Shown in pieces: positions 22,714-35,082 of a stretch of 64,000 nt of DNA; positions within the stretch are counted from its first letter, which is position 1; every line of letters starts with the position of its first letter. Origin of the DNA: Cycas panzhihuaensis (taxonomy: Eukaryota; Cycadophyta); NCBI GenBank assembly GCA_023213395.1, contig CM041465.1:214651741-214715740 (forward strand). The letters run 5' to 3'. A program made the translations under genes and the position numbers. The notes under the pieces are model-generated. The model ran no database searches. It was not told the origin of the DNA and saw nothing but the letters and a program-made list of their open reading frames with translations.

Positions 22714-23790
22714 TGGTTGAAAAGGAAGATGGAGAAATTAGATTTGAGAAGCTTGAGAAGAACATAGAAGTTTTGATGCAAATGATGACCTAAATTCTAC
22801 CTCTAGTCAAGGGCAAAGGCAAAGAGAAGGAAGTTGAAGAAGGATCCACGGATGACCATAACCATGAAGAGGAAGAGGATGAGACCTTAAAGCACTCATT
22901 TAAAGAAAGAAAAGGTACTTCATCTCATCAACCCTTCAAGGTGGAGGCAAAGTTGGACATTCCAACTTATGACGGAGAGGTAAATGCTAAAAAGTTAGAC
23001 CATTGATTGGATTAACTTAAAACCTACTTCACAATTTATGCTTATAATAATGCTCAAAAGCTTTCATTTGCTAGGCTCATGTTATGCAAACATGCATTGA
23101 CATGGTGGAATGCATATTTGAAGACTCATGATGTATCTTCTTCTTATTGGATGGATTTTAAGAAAGTAGTAAAGAAGTAATACCACCCCATAGGTCATGA
23201 GGAAGACCAATGGGTCACTTGACAATATTTATGCCAAAGGAGAGGTGTATGTATCCAAGACTATACTTCTTTATTTTTTAAGCATGGCATTTTACCTAGT
23301 ATCAATATGGATGAACATAGCACTCTTATGAAATTCATTGGAGGATTACATGAATATATAAGGAAAGAACTAAGGCTTTTTAAGGTTCAATCTATTAGAG
23401 AAGTAAGTAAAATAGCTATTGAAATAGAAAGTAAAAGCAAAAACCCTACATTCATGTCTAAAGATTCTACTTTGACTTCTAATAAGTATGAAAAGAACCC
23501 TAAATTGTAGTCATCTAAAAGGCAAGAAGGAAAGAAGAAAGAAACTAATTTTGTTAAAAGTTCTAACTATTGTGAGCATTATGATATTAGTGGTCATGTT
23601 GTAGCAAAGTGTTGGAAGTTTCATCCAGAGTTAAAGCCAAAGCATATCAAGGATATGGAATCAAGAAAGAAAGAAAAAGGAAAAGCACTACTTTCTAAGG
23701 TGGAGCTTCAAAGTGAAGGAAACGAAAAGAAGGTTACTCTGCATACAAATTATGGAGATGATACTATAAGAGAGGAATTATTTCACTTGA
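22714..23790 (+). pseudogene. gypsy gag of element G
   Basis: The first Met of the frame is at 22714 (MVEKEDGEIRFEKLEKNIEV). An acidic Glu/Asp-rich stretch follows, then the Gag core (LDIPTYDGEVNAKKLDHWLD, then FARLMLCKHALTWWNAYL, then KFIGGLHEYIRKELRLF). The zinc knuckle reads CEHYDISGHVVAKC, a C-x2-C-x4-H-x4-C motif whose second Cys is Tyr, a single transition. Stops interrupt the frame at several places, some at former Trp or Gln codons. Structural protein of the particle; dead here. Confidence 0.8.
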
Positions 23791-23799
23791 GGCTTTGAT

Positions 23800-24416
23800 T
23801 AGGAAATAATATTATTGGTGCCATTATAGATCTAGGGAGCCAAAAGAATTTGATCTCAGAAAATTTGATAAAGAGCCTTGGGTTGGTAACTACTCCTTAC
23901 CCTCACCCATATCCTCTTAGTTGGATCCATAAAGATGTGGAAATATAAATATCAAAGTTATGTACACTTAAAATTTCCATCACTAATGCTTTTGTTGATG
24001 AAGTGATATATGATACGGTACCGTTAGATGTATGCCATGTTATACTTGGGAGTCCCTACTTGTGGGATCAAGATGTACTCTTCTATCGAAGGGAGAGAAA
24101 GTATCGATTGATAAAGGATAACAAGGGCTTCATTATAAAGGCTACAAAGAAGCTCTTAGATAAGACGACATTAATTTCAACCACTCAAGCAAAAAATATG
24201 ATCAATGCATGTGGTAAATTTATCTTAATGGTAAGGGGAAAAGAAGAGCCAAGAGATGAAGGAGGCCCTTCTACTCACACTCTTCTTATATCACCTAAAC
24301 AAATACAACAAATTGAGGAGTTGAAGAGAAGGTATGACATTCCATTTTAGCATGTTGATGGGCTACTACCAAAGAGAAAGATAGAGCATTAAATCACTCT
24401 TATAGGAGATGCACCA
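23800..24416 (+). pseudogene. gypsy aspartic protease and linker of element G
   Basis: IGAIIDLGSQKNLISENLI carries the protease active site, normally D-S-G-S, here D-L-G-S. VDEVIYDTVPLDVCHVILGS matches the second half of the fold (PL-VCH-ILG-PW). The open piece 24003-24350 then continues as the linker to RT. Loss of the Ser next to the catalytic Asp and several stops argue against function. Confidence 0.75.
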
Positions 24417-25200
24417 TTGCCTAATATTGCTTTGTATAGGCACTCCTTTGTAGAGAATAATGAGATAAAGAGGCAAGTTGAGGGGTTGCTTGATCAAGGG
24501 GTCATAAGACCTTCATGTACACCTTATGGGTCACAAATTATCTTGATGCCTAAGAAGGATGGAGGATGGAGAATGTGTGTAGACTTTCATGCTTTAAATA
24601 AAATCATAATTAAAAATCGCTACCCTTTACCTCACATAGATGATTTGTTTGATCAAATTCAGCATGCTTATTATTTTACTAAGTTGGATTTGAAAAGTGG
24701 TTATCACCAAGTTGGGGTCAAAGAGGAGGACACATGGAAGATGGCCTTCAAAACAAAGTAAGGAATCTTTAAATAGATGGTTATGTCTTTTGGATTATGT
24801 AATGCTCCTGTAACATTCATGAGGCTAATGGATGAAGTGTTAAGACCTTACTTGGATAATTTTGTTGTTGTCTATCTTGATGACATTTTGATTTACAACA
24901 ACTTATGAGAGGAACATTTGTAGCATATAGAAGAAGTTTTGAAGACTTTGGCTAAGCATCATTTGAAGTTTAATATGAAGAAGTGTGAATTTGGCAAGGA
25001 GAACTTGGTCTTCTTAGGCTTTGTGGTTAGAGAAGGAAAGTTGAGCATCGATTTACTCAAAATTCAAGCCATCCTCAAATGGCATAGGCCAACAAATACC
25101 ACGAAGGTGAGATGTTTTCTAAGAGCAATACTTGAGAAAGTTTATTCTTCATTTCTCACAGGTTGCAACACCCCTATACATATTGACAAAAGTTGGTAAA
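24417..25200 (+). pseudogene. gypsy reverse transcriptase of element G
   Basis: The fingers are readable: GLLDQGVIRPSCTPYGSQII, KKDGGWRMCVDFHALNKIII, YPLPHIDDLFDQIQ, then FTKLDLKSGYHQVGV, which carries the first catalytic Asp. After a stop at 24760 the [20 protein letters not shown] block and the catalytic box [10 protein letters not shown] follow with both Asp intact. The thumb and connection begin FLGFVVREGKLSID. At least four stops and one frameshift near 25130 separate the pieces. Confidence 0.85.
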
Positions 25201-25640
25201 AAGTTTACTTGGGATTCAAAGGAGGAAGAATCTTTTCTTCTTTTAAAGAATAAAATTTGTGAAGCACCAGTTTTAGCAATGCCAAATTTGCAAAGGCCTT
25301 TTGAAGTAGAAGCTGATGCAAGTGGAAATGTGATCGGAGCTGTCCTTATTCAAGATGGGAAGCCTATTGCTTACCATTCAGAAGTCTTCATACTTCAAGT
25401 GAAAAAATACCCAACATATGATTGAGAAATATTCATACTACATTAAGCATGCAAGTATTGGAGGTCCTACTTACTTGGAAAAGAGGTTGTAGTTCATACA
25501 GATCACAAGCCTTTTCAATTTTTGTAAACCCAAAGTAAATTATAGTAAGTAAGACACATGAAGTGGATGAATTATTTACAAAAATTTAATATTATAATTA
25601 AGTACAAAAAGGGATCTGCTAACAAAATTGATGATATGTT
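25201..25640 (+). pseudogene. gypsy RNase H of element G
   Basis: FEVEADASGNVIGAVLIQDG supplies the first catalytic Asp. KKYPTYD, a stop, then EIF is the KYP-YE-E region with the Glu, and VVHTDHKPFQFL is the third Asp block. MKWMNYLQKFNIIIKYKKGS and NKIDDMLSRPP close the domain with the last Asp. Catalytic residues survive but stops cut the frame. Confidence 0.8.
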
Positions 25641-25839
25641 ATCTAGACCACCTTGTTCCACTTCTTCTTCTACTTTTATTTGTAGTTCTCTTATGAGTAT
25701 GCAGGTGAAGCTAATGCATCATGAAGAGTACAAAGACTTGTACCATGAAGATGAAGCCTTAAAGGAAGAATTAGAGAACCTAGCGAAAGGAAGACCTTCT
25801 CATATTGCTTGGAAGCATGGTCTACTTTTCAAAGGGGAC

Positions 25840-26945
25840 TAGCTCTATATTCTATCAAAAAGAGACAAGATCAAGTGGCTTAGAGAAGCCCATACTTCTA
25901 AAGTAGTTGGTCACTTTGGTATAGATAAGACTTTAGCAAACTTAAGAAGATATCTTGTATGGCCAAAAATGAAAAATCATGTAAGAAAATATATAAAAGG
26001 ATATGTAATGTGTAATACTTCTAAGCCTTCTTCTAGAAAATTAGGATTGTATACACCACTTCCTATTCCCACTAGGTCTTGGGAAAGTATCTTCATAGAT
26101 TTCTTAGGGGGGCTTCCCATGACTAGGAAAGGATATGACTATCTCTTTGTTGTTGTAGATAGGTTCAACAAAATGATATGTTTAAGACCTTATAAGAAGA
26201 GAATCATAGGAATAAGGGTAATTGAGTTATTCTTTGAGCATGTATGGAATAATTTTGGCTTGTCTTCTTCTATCATTTCAGATCATAACACTTTATTCCT
26301 TTCATCATTTTAGAAGGCACTATGGGAGATGATGGATACTAAATTGAAGCGGAGTATAAGTTTCCATTCTCAAACAGATGGATAAACTAAAATAATAAAT
26401 AGAAGTTTCGTACAATTGTTAAAGGGATACAATTCCAATCATCCAGAGACTTGAGATGAATCATTCGTTTTTCTACAATTTTCATTTAATAGGGCAATGC
26501 ATGTATCACACTCTAAAGTACCTTTTGAAGTTTGTTTGGGATATTTACCTCAAAGTCCATTTGACTTAGAGTTTTCCATACAAGCTAAGGAAAGATCTAC
26601 TAAAGAGAAGGAGGGGCATGACAAGGCTTTAAGATACTTGGAGAAGATCCAGAGAGTCCACAAAGAAATACATGATCAACTTTAAAGGACTCAGTAAAAG
26701 TACAAGGCAAGACATGATAAACATAGGCAAGAGTGTAATTTTTAAGAAGGAGATTTGGTATAGTTATACTTGAGCAAGGAGAGGTTGAAAGGAGAAGCCA
26801 AGAAACTCAAACCTATAAGGTATGGACCATTCAAGATTTTGAGAAAAGTAGGTGGCAATGCTTTCCAACTTGATCTTCCACCTTATATACAAATATATTC
26901 GGTAGTAAATGTTGAATATTTAAAACTCTTGAGCCCTCTATGCTA
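25840..26945 (+). pseudogene. gypsy integrase of element G
   Basis: Zinc region: LREAHTSKVVGHFGIDKTL with two His, then GYVMCNTSKPSSRK, where the first Cys of the expected C-x2-C is Tyr. Core: ESIFIDFLGGLPMTRKGYDY (first Asp), SIISDHNTLFLSSF (second Asp), and SFHSQTDG with the third acidic position changed from Glu to Lys. The C-terminal GPY/F region reads KPIRYGPFKILRKVGGNAFQ and VVNVEYLKLL. No chromodomain was recognised between this and the 3' LTR. Inactive by sequence. Confidence 0.8.
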
Positions 26946-27190
26946 GATGAGAAGCAAGATCAGTTCAATTTAACTGTAGTTGATGAATTATATTTGGAAA
27001 TTGAGGAGCCTCTCAAGGAAGATTATATCTTGGAGAGAAAATCCATTAAAATAAGATATAAGACACATAATCATTCAGGATTGAAGTAGTAGAATAATTA
27101 CGTAGTAAGGCCAAGTTGTTTAGTAGGAAATAAGGAGAACAACACTTCCTCCATATCTAATTCTAAGAAAATAGGAGTTGGTTATTTTCT

Positions 27191-27204
27191 AAGGAGGAGG
27201 AGCC
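27191..27204 (+). promoter_or_regulatory. Polypurine tract of element G
   Basis: AAGGAGGAGGAGCC lies one base before the 3' LTR start TGATC, the expected place for plus-strand priming. Confidence 0.75.
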
Positions 27205-27205
27205 A

Positions 27206-28115
27206 TGATCTAGGAGCATCTACCATATGTCTACAGGAGGCAGAAAATACGAGGATCTACCATATGTCTATAGGAGGTAGAAAATGCTAGGCATTGGTAT
27301 AACTAAAAGAGATAGAGGAAAATGGTGTCAAACTAATATGAAATTTTGTGTAAAGGAAGAAGACACATCCCACTACATGTTTGAAAAAGTTAGGATTCAA
27401 AAAATATTATTTCATTAGATTCAAGCCTTATTTTATAGAAAACTAATTCCATAGCTAATAGAAAAATAACAAATACATACTATTATTAATTCAATGAAAA
27501 TAGGGCTAAATGCTATCCAAATCAGCTAAAATTTTGAATATATAAATGGGAAATGTGTATCTATAATTTTACCAAATTTGAGCTAAATTAGAGTTTGTTA
27601 GGACTAGGTACCAAGCTGCGACATTTTAGAATTATATGAATGTCACTTAGACAACATGCATTTTGGTTGTTAGTGGTTGTACTTATATGATTGCCACTTG
27701 TTAAACATGTATTTTAGGTTTTTTCTATAAATTGATCCCTCTTTAGCTCATTTAGGATGTTGGAGACTTGGTTCTTGTATGTGAAAGACACTTGACTTAG
27801 GAGCATCATTGAGGAAGCACTTAGAGGGTTGGAGGCCCCCTTATGGTATAATTGTATTATCTATTCTTTTTAACTTGACCATTCTATTGCTAGTTGTATT
27901 TTCCACCATTAAATGGAGTTTTTTTTTAGTTTAATAAAATTATTATTCTTACTACCTTGGAGTAATGGCAAGTATAAATGATTTGGTATATAATTTCCTT
28001 TTATGGGCTCATTCTTATTTTGATGTTATTGGACATTCTACACTAACGCCTTAGGATCTTAAGGAGAAAGGTTGGTAATTAACTTCTTCACCAATTACAC
28101 TCTACTTTAGGATCA
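27206..28115 (+). repeat. 3' LTR of gypsy element G
   Basis: TGATCTAGGAGCATCTACC to ...CTACTTTAGGATCA. It is colinear with the 5' copy but carries many single-base differences, mainly transitions. Confidence 0.9.
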
Positions 28116-28120
28116 TTTTG

Positions 28121-30020
28121 GAAGCACAATATAAGGAGTTTTAAGGCCCAAGGATTCCAATATTTTGGTGGCCATTCGTGCTATCCCATTCTTCTTTTCT
28201 TTCCCCTCTTTTTGTCCATTTAAAAAGGGGAAATGTTGCCAAAATTTTTCTAGCTTTTAGAAGAATGATTGTAAGGGGAGGTTCTACTCACTTTTTTTAA
28301 AGAATTTTGAGCTATTTAAAATATCCATTATTGTATGCTCTCACTTTGCCCATATTGGGATCCTGGTGATCAAAGAATGATAGAAATTTCATATGGTATC
28401 ATGTGTTAATGAGATATTAGCAAGCTAAAATTTATGTAGAAATAAAAATTTCTTATTAAACTTCATAGGTCTACAAAATCTTCTACATAGCTCTAATTGA
28501 CTTAATTACAATTGTCAAAGATGAGGCTCTGAGTCTACTTTATATCACAAAAAATTCACCTAATATTGATGTATTATGGGGAAGTTATTGTTATTTTAGT
28601 GAATAGTAGTTATTTTTAGTAAGAATTCTAGAAAAATATATTCTTTTAACTTTTCGAGGCTGCCAAAAACTTTCTAGAACTCATTTGGACTTGATTCCAC
28701 TTCTTGAAGATAAAGCTCTGAGTCTAGTTTGTAGCATAAAAACTGACACTCCATTTTGTTATCATGGAAGAAAGTTATTTCCAATTTAGTAAAGACTACT
28801 TTTTTTTTGTATTAAAAATAAAAGTGAAGAAATTTTCTTCCTTCTTTTTATAAGGCTTAAAAGCCCATTGTAAAAGTGAGAAAAAAACACCTAGATCATA
28901 GCAATATCTGGTGTCCTCACTCACTTATTAGCATTGCATTTCAACACTCCAAAATCACTTAAAGAAATCACTCTAAAGACACTCCCAGCAAGCATGTTAT
29001 TTTTAATTAAATGTACGTTTGATGTAATTCGATAATCTTTTCACTCTTCCTAAAAGGAATATATCACATACGCTATTTTCTGCCATCTTATGCTTACTCA
29101 CATACTCAGAAAGGTTGAGATACCTTGGTTGGAAAAACTTCATTCCATAAAGGAGGTGTGGGTTACAAGTTGGGACTAGAGTAAACCAGAATATTGGTGA
29201 GGTTTGGTTAGCCATATCATCATGCCTCAATCAAAGATCATCCTGATAACCAACCAGTAAAATTGAAATATTAATACAAGATTAAAATATACCTAATCCA
29301 ATATTCATCATAGCCATGGGTATGCATGTATCACTCTTTAAAGGAGGTATATAGCTACTCATTAGTGAATTGGGTAAGGATTGGGAGTACTTGGGATCAG
29401 TTGTGACTTGGATTTTATCACCAAGCACAATTATGGGTATCACGGGTGAAGGTCAACTTAATTCTACTAGAAGCCTAGGCATCCCTTCAATAACCTTAAC
29501 TACATGTTGGACACAAGTTAGAGGTTATTGGGTTGATTATGCATCCTACTTTTGAGTTTCAAATTATGTACACCCAATGATATTAGCTTCTACATTGGCC
29601 TGCAATCTTGTATATTGACCACTTACTTATTTATAAATAGTGATTCATAGTATAATCATAATCATACTACCTCTCATATTCCTGCTATATTAGGTTAATA
29701 TTTTCCACAAGTGTTAATGGTCAATTTTCATCATAGTACTTCTCATATTCTTGCTGTGTCAGGTTAATATTTTCCACAAGTGTTAGTGATCAATTTTAAT
29801 CACAGTGCTTCTCATATTCCTACTACATCAAGTTAATATTTGTCATAAGTGTTGGTGACTTTTCTCTAAGTTGCTTCCTTCATCTTTGAGCAACCATTCT
29901 CACTTCTTCTTCCTTCTACTACACTACTTCATTATATCTCCTATTTATAAATAGTGATTGGTCATTTATTACCATCACATTTATAGTCCCTTATTCATTT
30001 CTTCCTTTCTAAAAAGACAC
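28121..30020 (+). other. Leader of copia element D
   Basis: The leader resumes after the G insertion and has no supported coding sequence. Short open pieces at 29003-29230 (minus) and 29370-29555 (plus) show no family motif. A 69-bp tandem repeat lies at 29661-29862. Confidence 0.5.
29661..29862 (+). repeat. 69-bp tandem repeat, three units, in leader of D
   Basis: CTCATATTC starts at 29673, 29742 and 29811, exactly 69 bp apart. Each is followed by (a/g)gttaatattt, cacaagtgtt or cataagtgtt, and a g-tcaattt block. The units differ by about 10-20 percent. Confidence 0.85.
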
Positions 30021-30024
30021 CATG

Positions 30025-31130
30025 TCTTCATAATTCAAGAAAAATATGAATTGCATTCTAAAAAGGAAAGAAAATTAGGATATATGGTTCACTGGTGTCA
30101 GAAATTCTATAAAGTATGAAGGTCTTTAGAGAGATCACTTGTAACCTACACCATTTGTTATAACTATAGCTACCTGAGATGCTTTTGGAGGAAGTGCTCT
30201 AACTGCTCTCACTGAAGCTGCAACTCAATGCTAATGGGAACTTGATGATGATAAAATTCATGTAGGGATACTTCTTATTATTGATTATTCCCTACACAAT
30301 CTCATTAATGAAGCTATACATGATACAACATGGAAATTTCTTGAAGTTCTTAAGAAGAACTTTGATACTAAATTAGACTTAGAATTTGTTCACTTAGTGC
30401 TAAAGATGAATAAATTGACAATGCAAAAAGGACACACAAGTGAGATAATTAATCTCCTTTATCCAATAAAGCAAGTCACTTATAAATATTTCAAAACTCA
30501 ATGTATTACATAGGCTTTCTTGATTTAGTCATGTCTCCATATCCTAGATTACAAAAATCGACTGGGAAGTCTTTAATCTAATGGCACTTTAAAGACCCTA
30601 AACATTGAGGATCTTGATGATAAGTTTATTAAATTTGATAAGACCTTTGATACCAACTTTGCCACTATATTTGATCTAATTGATGTTGCTTTTGAAGTGG
30701 AAGAAGATCATTGTTATACCAAAAATCAAGGTTAATACTCTCACAAAGGTGGTAATTCCTATGGAAGAGGCAGAGGTAGATAATAAAGATAACATCCTCT
30801 TGGTCAACAGGCTCCTCAACATCAACAAGTATAGTCTCAAGGTTGAGGCCAAAATAATCAACCTAGACTTAGATCTAGTAATCAGAGACAATCCAACTAG
30901 CCCAATACTTCTTATGGGATTAGAAATCAGATAATTGTATGCCAAAGTTGTAATAGGAAAGAACACTATGCGAAAAAATACAGAACTACCACTAACAAAC
31001 TACCAAGTTATCAATAGCGCCATGGTACACATAATGTTGATAATACTTCTTTTGAAGATGCTTTTACTGGAATGTAATTTTCTCATACACACCTTCAAAG
31101 AATTAAGACCACTTCATTAAATGTTATTGA
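30025..31130 (+). pseudogene. copia gag of element D
   Basis: The start is at the ATG near 30030 (tcttcataattcaag follows). Readable blocks are IEDLDDKFIKFDKTFDTNFA, a Gly/Arg stretch (GGNSYGRGRGR) and a zinc knuckle CQSCNRKEHYAKKY, that is C-x2-C-x4-H-x4 with the last Cys changed to Tyr. These are the Gag core, nucleic-acid-binding tail and knuckle of a copia Gag. Stops are spread throughout, and glutamine-rich blocks near 30800 have shifted frame. Confidence 0.7.
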
Positions 31131-31189
31131 CAGATCCACTAAGTATATTGAGGCTCATTGTGGCTATGCTTATTCACTTTTGCCTTTAC

Positions 31190-31640
31190 CACTTAGAATT
31201 ACAAATAGTGCCACCTCAAATACTTCATTGTGGATCATGAATACTAGAGCAACACAACATATGACTTGTCATCGCTAGTTCTTTTAGGATTTTAACTCTA
31301 AAGTTCGTGGTGTTATACACATGGATGATAAATCATCTCAGCCAGTTGATGGACTTAGAACTGTTTGCCTAAAACTCCCAGGCCTTCCAGATTTTACACT
31401 TGTTGATGTTTTATATAATCCTACTCTAAAGCAGAACCTGCTCTCCTTGTCCACCCCTATCTCTCATGGATTTGATTTGAGTGTAATTGCAAATAATTAA
31501 ACTCTTTGTGTCATTCACCCTCCTTCAAATACTATGGTTATGACTATAATTCTTGATGGAAAACTTTTTCACCTAACTAGTTCACCATCCTCTAAAGCCA
31601 ATTATGTTGATGATGACTCATGACTCTACTTTTACCATAA
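31190..31640 (+). pseudogene. copia aspartic protease of element D
   Basis: SLWIMNTRATQHMTCH matches the active-site block (W--D-GATQHMT). The catalytic Asp is Asn and the Gly is Arg; both are single transitions from D-T-G. FTLVDVLYNPTLKQNLLSL is the usual end of the domain. The loss of the catalytic Asp means no protease activity. Confidence 0.75.
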
Positions 31641-31654
31641 CCCTAACTCCTTAA

Positions 31655-32480
31655 ACATTGTCCCAAGCAACCCTATGGCATACTCGTATGCGCCATATTA
31701 AAATTGATCGTTTAATGGAACTACATGCCACTCTTCCTAGTATGCCTAGGCTCTCCTCTAAGCCCTTCAAATGCAAAGCATGTATCATTGTCAAATCTCA
31801 AAGACAACCCTTTCCTCATAGTCAGTGGAAATCTAGACAACCTTTACAACTTATATACTCAGATATATATGATTCTATGCCCATCCCTTCTCTCAAACAG
31901 AAGTGGTACTATATTACTTTCATTGATGATTTAACCAAGAAAGTATGGGTTACTTTTCTTACAAAGAAAGATAAATATTTTTCTATGTTTTAAGCTTTCA
32001 AGGCCCATGTAGAAAATGAATCTAGATTCAAGATCAAAATACTCAAGACTAACAATGGTGGCAAGTACACATCCAATGAGTTTAAATCATACTTTTATCA
32101 GCATGGAATCAAACATCAGACCACTATTATAGGTACACCCCAGTAAAATAGAGTTGCTAAGCGTATGAATAGGACCATCATAAGCATGGATCCTACTATG
32201 CTAGTATATAAGAATGTCCCTATCTCTCTTTAGGATAAGGCTATCTAGACTGCTATGTATTACATCAATACTATTAGTCCCTCCAAGCTCAGCCCTTCTC
32301 CACATGAAATGTGGTATGGACAAACCCCCTATATCTCTCACTTCAGAATTTTTGGCTCTACTTATTATGTTCACATTCTGGAGGAACACAGAAACAAGCT
32401 CCAAGGTAAAGCCCTCAAAGGAATCTTTGTCAAATAACCTATGGAAAAAAAGAGGTACAAGGTTTTCATACCTTTACAGT
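31655..32480 (+). pseudogene. copia integrase of element D
   Basis: Zinc region: LWHTRMRHIKIDRLMEL, then FKCKACIIVKSQRQPFP with C-x2-C. Core: LIYSDIYDSMPIPSLKQKWY with the first Asp, KILKTNNGGKYTSNEF where the second Asp is Asn, and the VAKRMNRTI block where the catalytic Glu is Lys. Two of three catalytic acids are therefore lost, each by one G-to-A change. The C-terminal part is in shifted frames near 32255-32437. Confidence 0.8.
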
Positions 32481-32717
32481 GTAAATCATCATCACTAAAG
32501 ATGTTATCTCTATGGAGACTGAAGATCAATTACTCAGGCTTGACTCCAAGATACCTTCATACCTATTTAATAATGCTACTGAATTTGATGTCTAGATTCC
32601 AAAATGTAGGGGGAAGATGCTCAATAATTTCTCAAAATCTTAGAATCTAACAATAGAGACCTAGAGGATACAAGTTGTGACTCCCAACTAATATTTACAT
32701 ATCTAGCATGATCATTT

Positions 32718-33074
32718 ATGAATAGCCAAGTTAATAAAGGTAAAGCTATAAAAGAAGGATCATCTTCTCCAACATCTATGGCTGACATATCTTCTCTAAC
32801 ATTGTCAACTTCCTCTGTGCCAAACATTTCACATGATCCTTTTCAAGATCAAAACAAAGAACAAGAGGCTGTGGAAATAAAAACCTCATTTATAACTCGA
32901 GGGTTTCATGAAGCCTACCAACTACACAAGGATATGCGACTAAATAAGGTAGGCAAAATTGGCATTAAAAGTGCCTATAGAGTAAGGATACATGAATCAC
33001 TTTCTATTGAGCTCAAACTAGAAGAATTACATCTTGCTCTTAATGAAGAACCCCTAATGTACCAAGAAGCTATA
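32718..33074 (+). pseudogene. Linker between integrase and RT of element D
   Basis: An open stretch rich in Ser, Thr, Lys and Glu (MADISSLTLSTSSVPNISHD and beyond) reaches ALNEEPLMYQEAIKHAA, the usual EP--Y-EA lead-in to copia RT. It corresponds to the variable linker of copia Pol; the piece is open only because it is short. Confidence 0.6.
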
Positions 33075-33830
33075 AAGCATGCAGCTTGAAGAAATACCAT
33101 GAATGAAGAGTACCAATCTCTTATCAAGAATGGTACATGGGAGCTTGTTGATCTATCACTTGGAAGAAAGGTAGTTCAAAACAAATGGGTGTTCAAGAAT
33201 AAGTATAGATCAGATGGCACCCTAGAAAAATACAAGGCGAGGTTGGTGGCAAAAGGATTCATGCAAAGGGAAGGCATCGACTACACTGAAATTTTTGTTC
33301 CTATAACCAAGTGGCCTATAATCAGAACTCTTATAGCCTTGGCTTCTCAATAGGGTTAGACAATCCACCAACTTGATATTAAAACTACATTTCTCAATGG
33401 GGACCTTAAAGAAGAAATTTACATGGCTCAGCCAAAAGGATACAAGATTGTCAGTTAGGAGCATAAGGTTTGCAGGCTCAGAAAGTCCTTGTACAACCTA
33501 AAGTAAGCCTCTCATGATTAATTTACCAAGCTGTCTGAAAGAATAAGGTAACTTGGATATGAGATTTATGACTATCAAGATATTGATGTAACATTATTCA
33601 TCAAGTGCTAAAATAATAAAGTCACTTATGTCTTAATCTTTGTGGATGATATGCTAATAATGGGGAATAGTGAACAGGTAATAAGCCAACTAAAGAAGGA
33701 CCTTACTAAAACTTTTAAATTGTATAATCTCGAGTTGATGAAATATTACTTAGGAATTGAAGTAACTTAAAAGAGTGGAAAAATCTTTCCCTCCCAAGAA
33801 AAATATATCAATAATCTTCTGATAAAGTTT
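33075..33830 (+). pseudogene. copia reverse transcriptase of element D
   Basis: It starts MNEEYQSLIKNGTWELVDL, VQNKWVFKNKYRSDGTLEKY and ARLVAKGFMQREGIDYTEIF. After a stop near 33353 it continues [20 protein letters not shown] (first catalytic Asp), and the box LIFVDDMLIM keeps both Asp. LMKYYLGIEVT ends the domain. The family copies element RNA into DNA. Six or more stops, several at former Trp or Gln codons. Confidence 0.85.
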
Positions 33831-33833
33831 TAA

Positions 33834-34594
33834 TTGAAAGGTACTCGACTAGTGGATATACCTATGGAACCTAATATTAAACTCTTAACTGATGGTAACA
33901 CTAGGGAGGTAGATGCAACACTCTATAAGAAACTTGTAGGTAGTCTCATCTATACTAACAACACAAGGTTAGATATTGCACACTCTATTGGCATTCTTTT
34001 AAGATTTATGATAGATCCTAAGTAGAATCATTAGCAAGCTATAATACGAGTGTTGAGGTACCTGAAGATGACCAACAAATATGGTCTGTTGTATGAACCC
34101 AATGTAGAATTTAAACTTTATGCATGTATAGACTCAGACTTTGCTAGAGATAAAGACACGGTAAGATCTATGTCTAGGTATGTAATATTTTTTGGAATAG
34201 CATCAATATCATGGAGATCTAGATGGCAGAAGATAGTTGCAGACTCAACTACCAAAGTTGAAGATATTGATGCTTCTAAGATAAGTAAGGAGGTGATATG
34301 GCTTAGAAAATTATTAAATACATTAAATACCATCCAAACAAGTTCTACTATCTTACATGTAGATAATTAATCTATAATCCAAATGGCTAAAAATCCTATA
34401 TTTCATGATCATACCAAACATATAATTATGAAAGTCCATAGGATTAGAGAATTAGTTTATGATGGTACAATTCAACTGGAGTACTTCCCCATAGCAGATC
34501 AAGTGGCTGATATCTTCACCAAACCACTAAAGAGGGTGAAGTTTAAATAGTTCCAAAGTAACTCAATCTTAGGGCCTCCATCTCTGACTAATTG
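33834..34594 (+). pseudogene. copia RNase H of element D
   Basis: YKKLVGSLIYTNNTRLDIAH is the connection. FKLYACIDSDFARDKDTVRS carries the first catalytic Asp, and SISWRSRWQKIVADSTTKVED corresponds to the SW-SKKQ---STTEAEY block with TEAEY decayed. NPIFHDHTKHI and IADIFTKPL-like text close the domain before a stop at about 34592. Confidence 0.8.
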
Positions 34595-35026
34595 AAGGAG
34601 ATGACAATAGGATCCATCATACTCTATCTCATTCATGCAATCCCCTTGTGGACACAGAAGGACAAGAGTAAGTCTCTACTCTATCCCATTCATAAAAACC
34701 CTTTGTAAATATGAAAGGATAAGGGTTGTATCATTTTGGAAAATTAAAACCTGTGAAAACCCGAAAGGGCATAGGGGATGACCAAATGGTATATGGAGAC
34801 TCTATATATTTTAGCTACAAAATTCATTATATTAATTGGCTATCTATCTTCATTTAAGGAGTCACCTAGGCCAAGTTAGTAGATTAGAAAATCTGTGGGT
34901 TTTCATCCCCATGAGGGTTTCCCATAAAAGTGTCATAGTAGTTTGCTTTATAAGAGGCTCGGATGAAGACCTTATAGGATAGAATAAAATAGGATGAAAT
35001 GACCTTCTACCATTAAGGGTAAGATT
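34595..35026 (+). other. 3' untranslated part of element D
   Basis: No coding sequence. It ends with a weak purine run (aagggtaaga, 35015-35024) just before the 3' LTR that could be a decayed polypurine tract. Confidence 0.5.
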
Positions 35027-35082
35027 GAAAAGGGTTAATATTACAAGGCCATTACATTAGTTGATTATTTCTAAAAGGGGTC
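35027..35082 (+). repeat. 3' LTR of copia element D, left part
   Basis: TGAAAAGGGTTAATATTACA matches the first 56 bp of the 5' LTR at 21201 and is then cut by element A. The other part is 45993-46233. Confidence 0.9.

Larger units (their letters stand above)
21664..28115 (+). mobile_element. Ty3/gypsy element G, chromovirus-like, inserted in leader of D
   Basis: 6452 bp with LTRs of about 915 and 910 bp. Inside are gag, protease, RT, RNase H and integrase in gypsy order (integrase last). The flanking 5-bp target sites are gtttg (21659-21663) and ttttg (28116-28120), four of five matching. RT and RNase H wording (RPS-TPYGS, KKDGGWRMCVDF, KNRYPLPHIDDLFDQ) is chromovirus-like. No chromodomain could be read after the integrase. 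Dead: stops in every domain. Confidence 0.88.

Noticed and set aside
24003-26945. Endogenous pararetrovirus (caulimovirus) for the RT region
   Set aside because: LTRs, primer-binding site, polypurine tract and integrase are present and no movement protein is seen; this is gypsy element G.
30676-30966. Minus-strand 96-codon frame with hydrophobic look
   Set aside because: It is the antisense of the Lys/Asn-rich Gag tail of element D.
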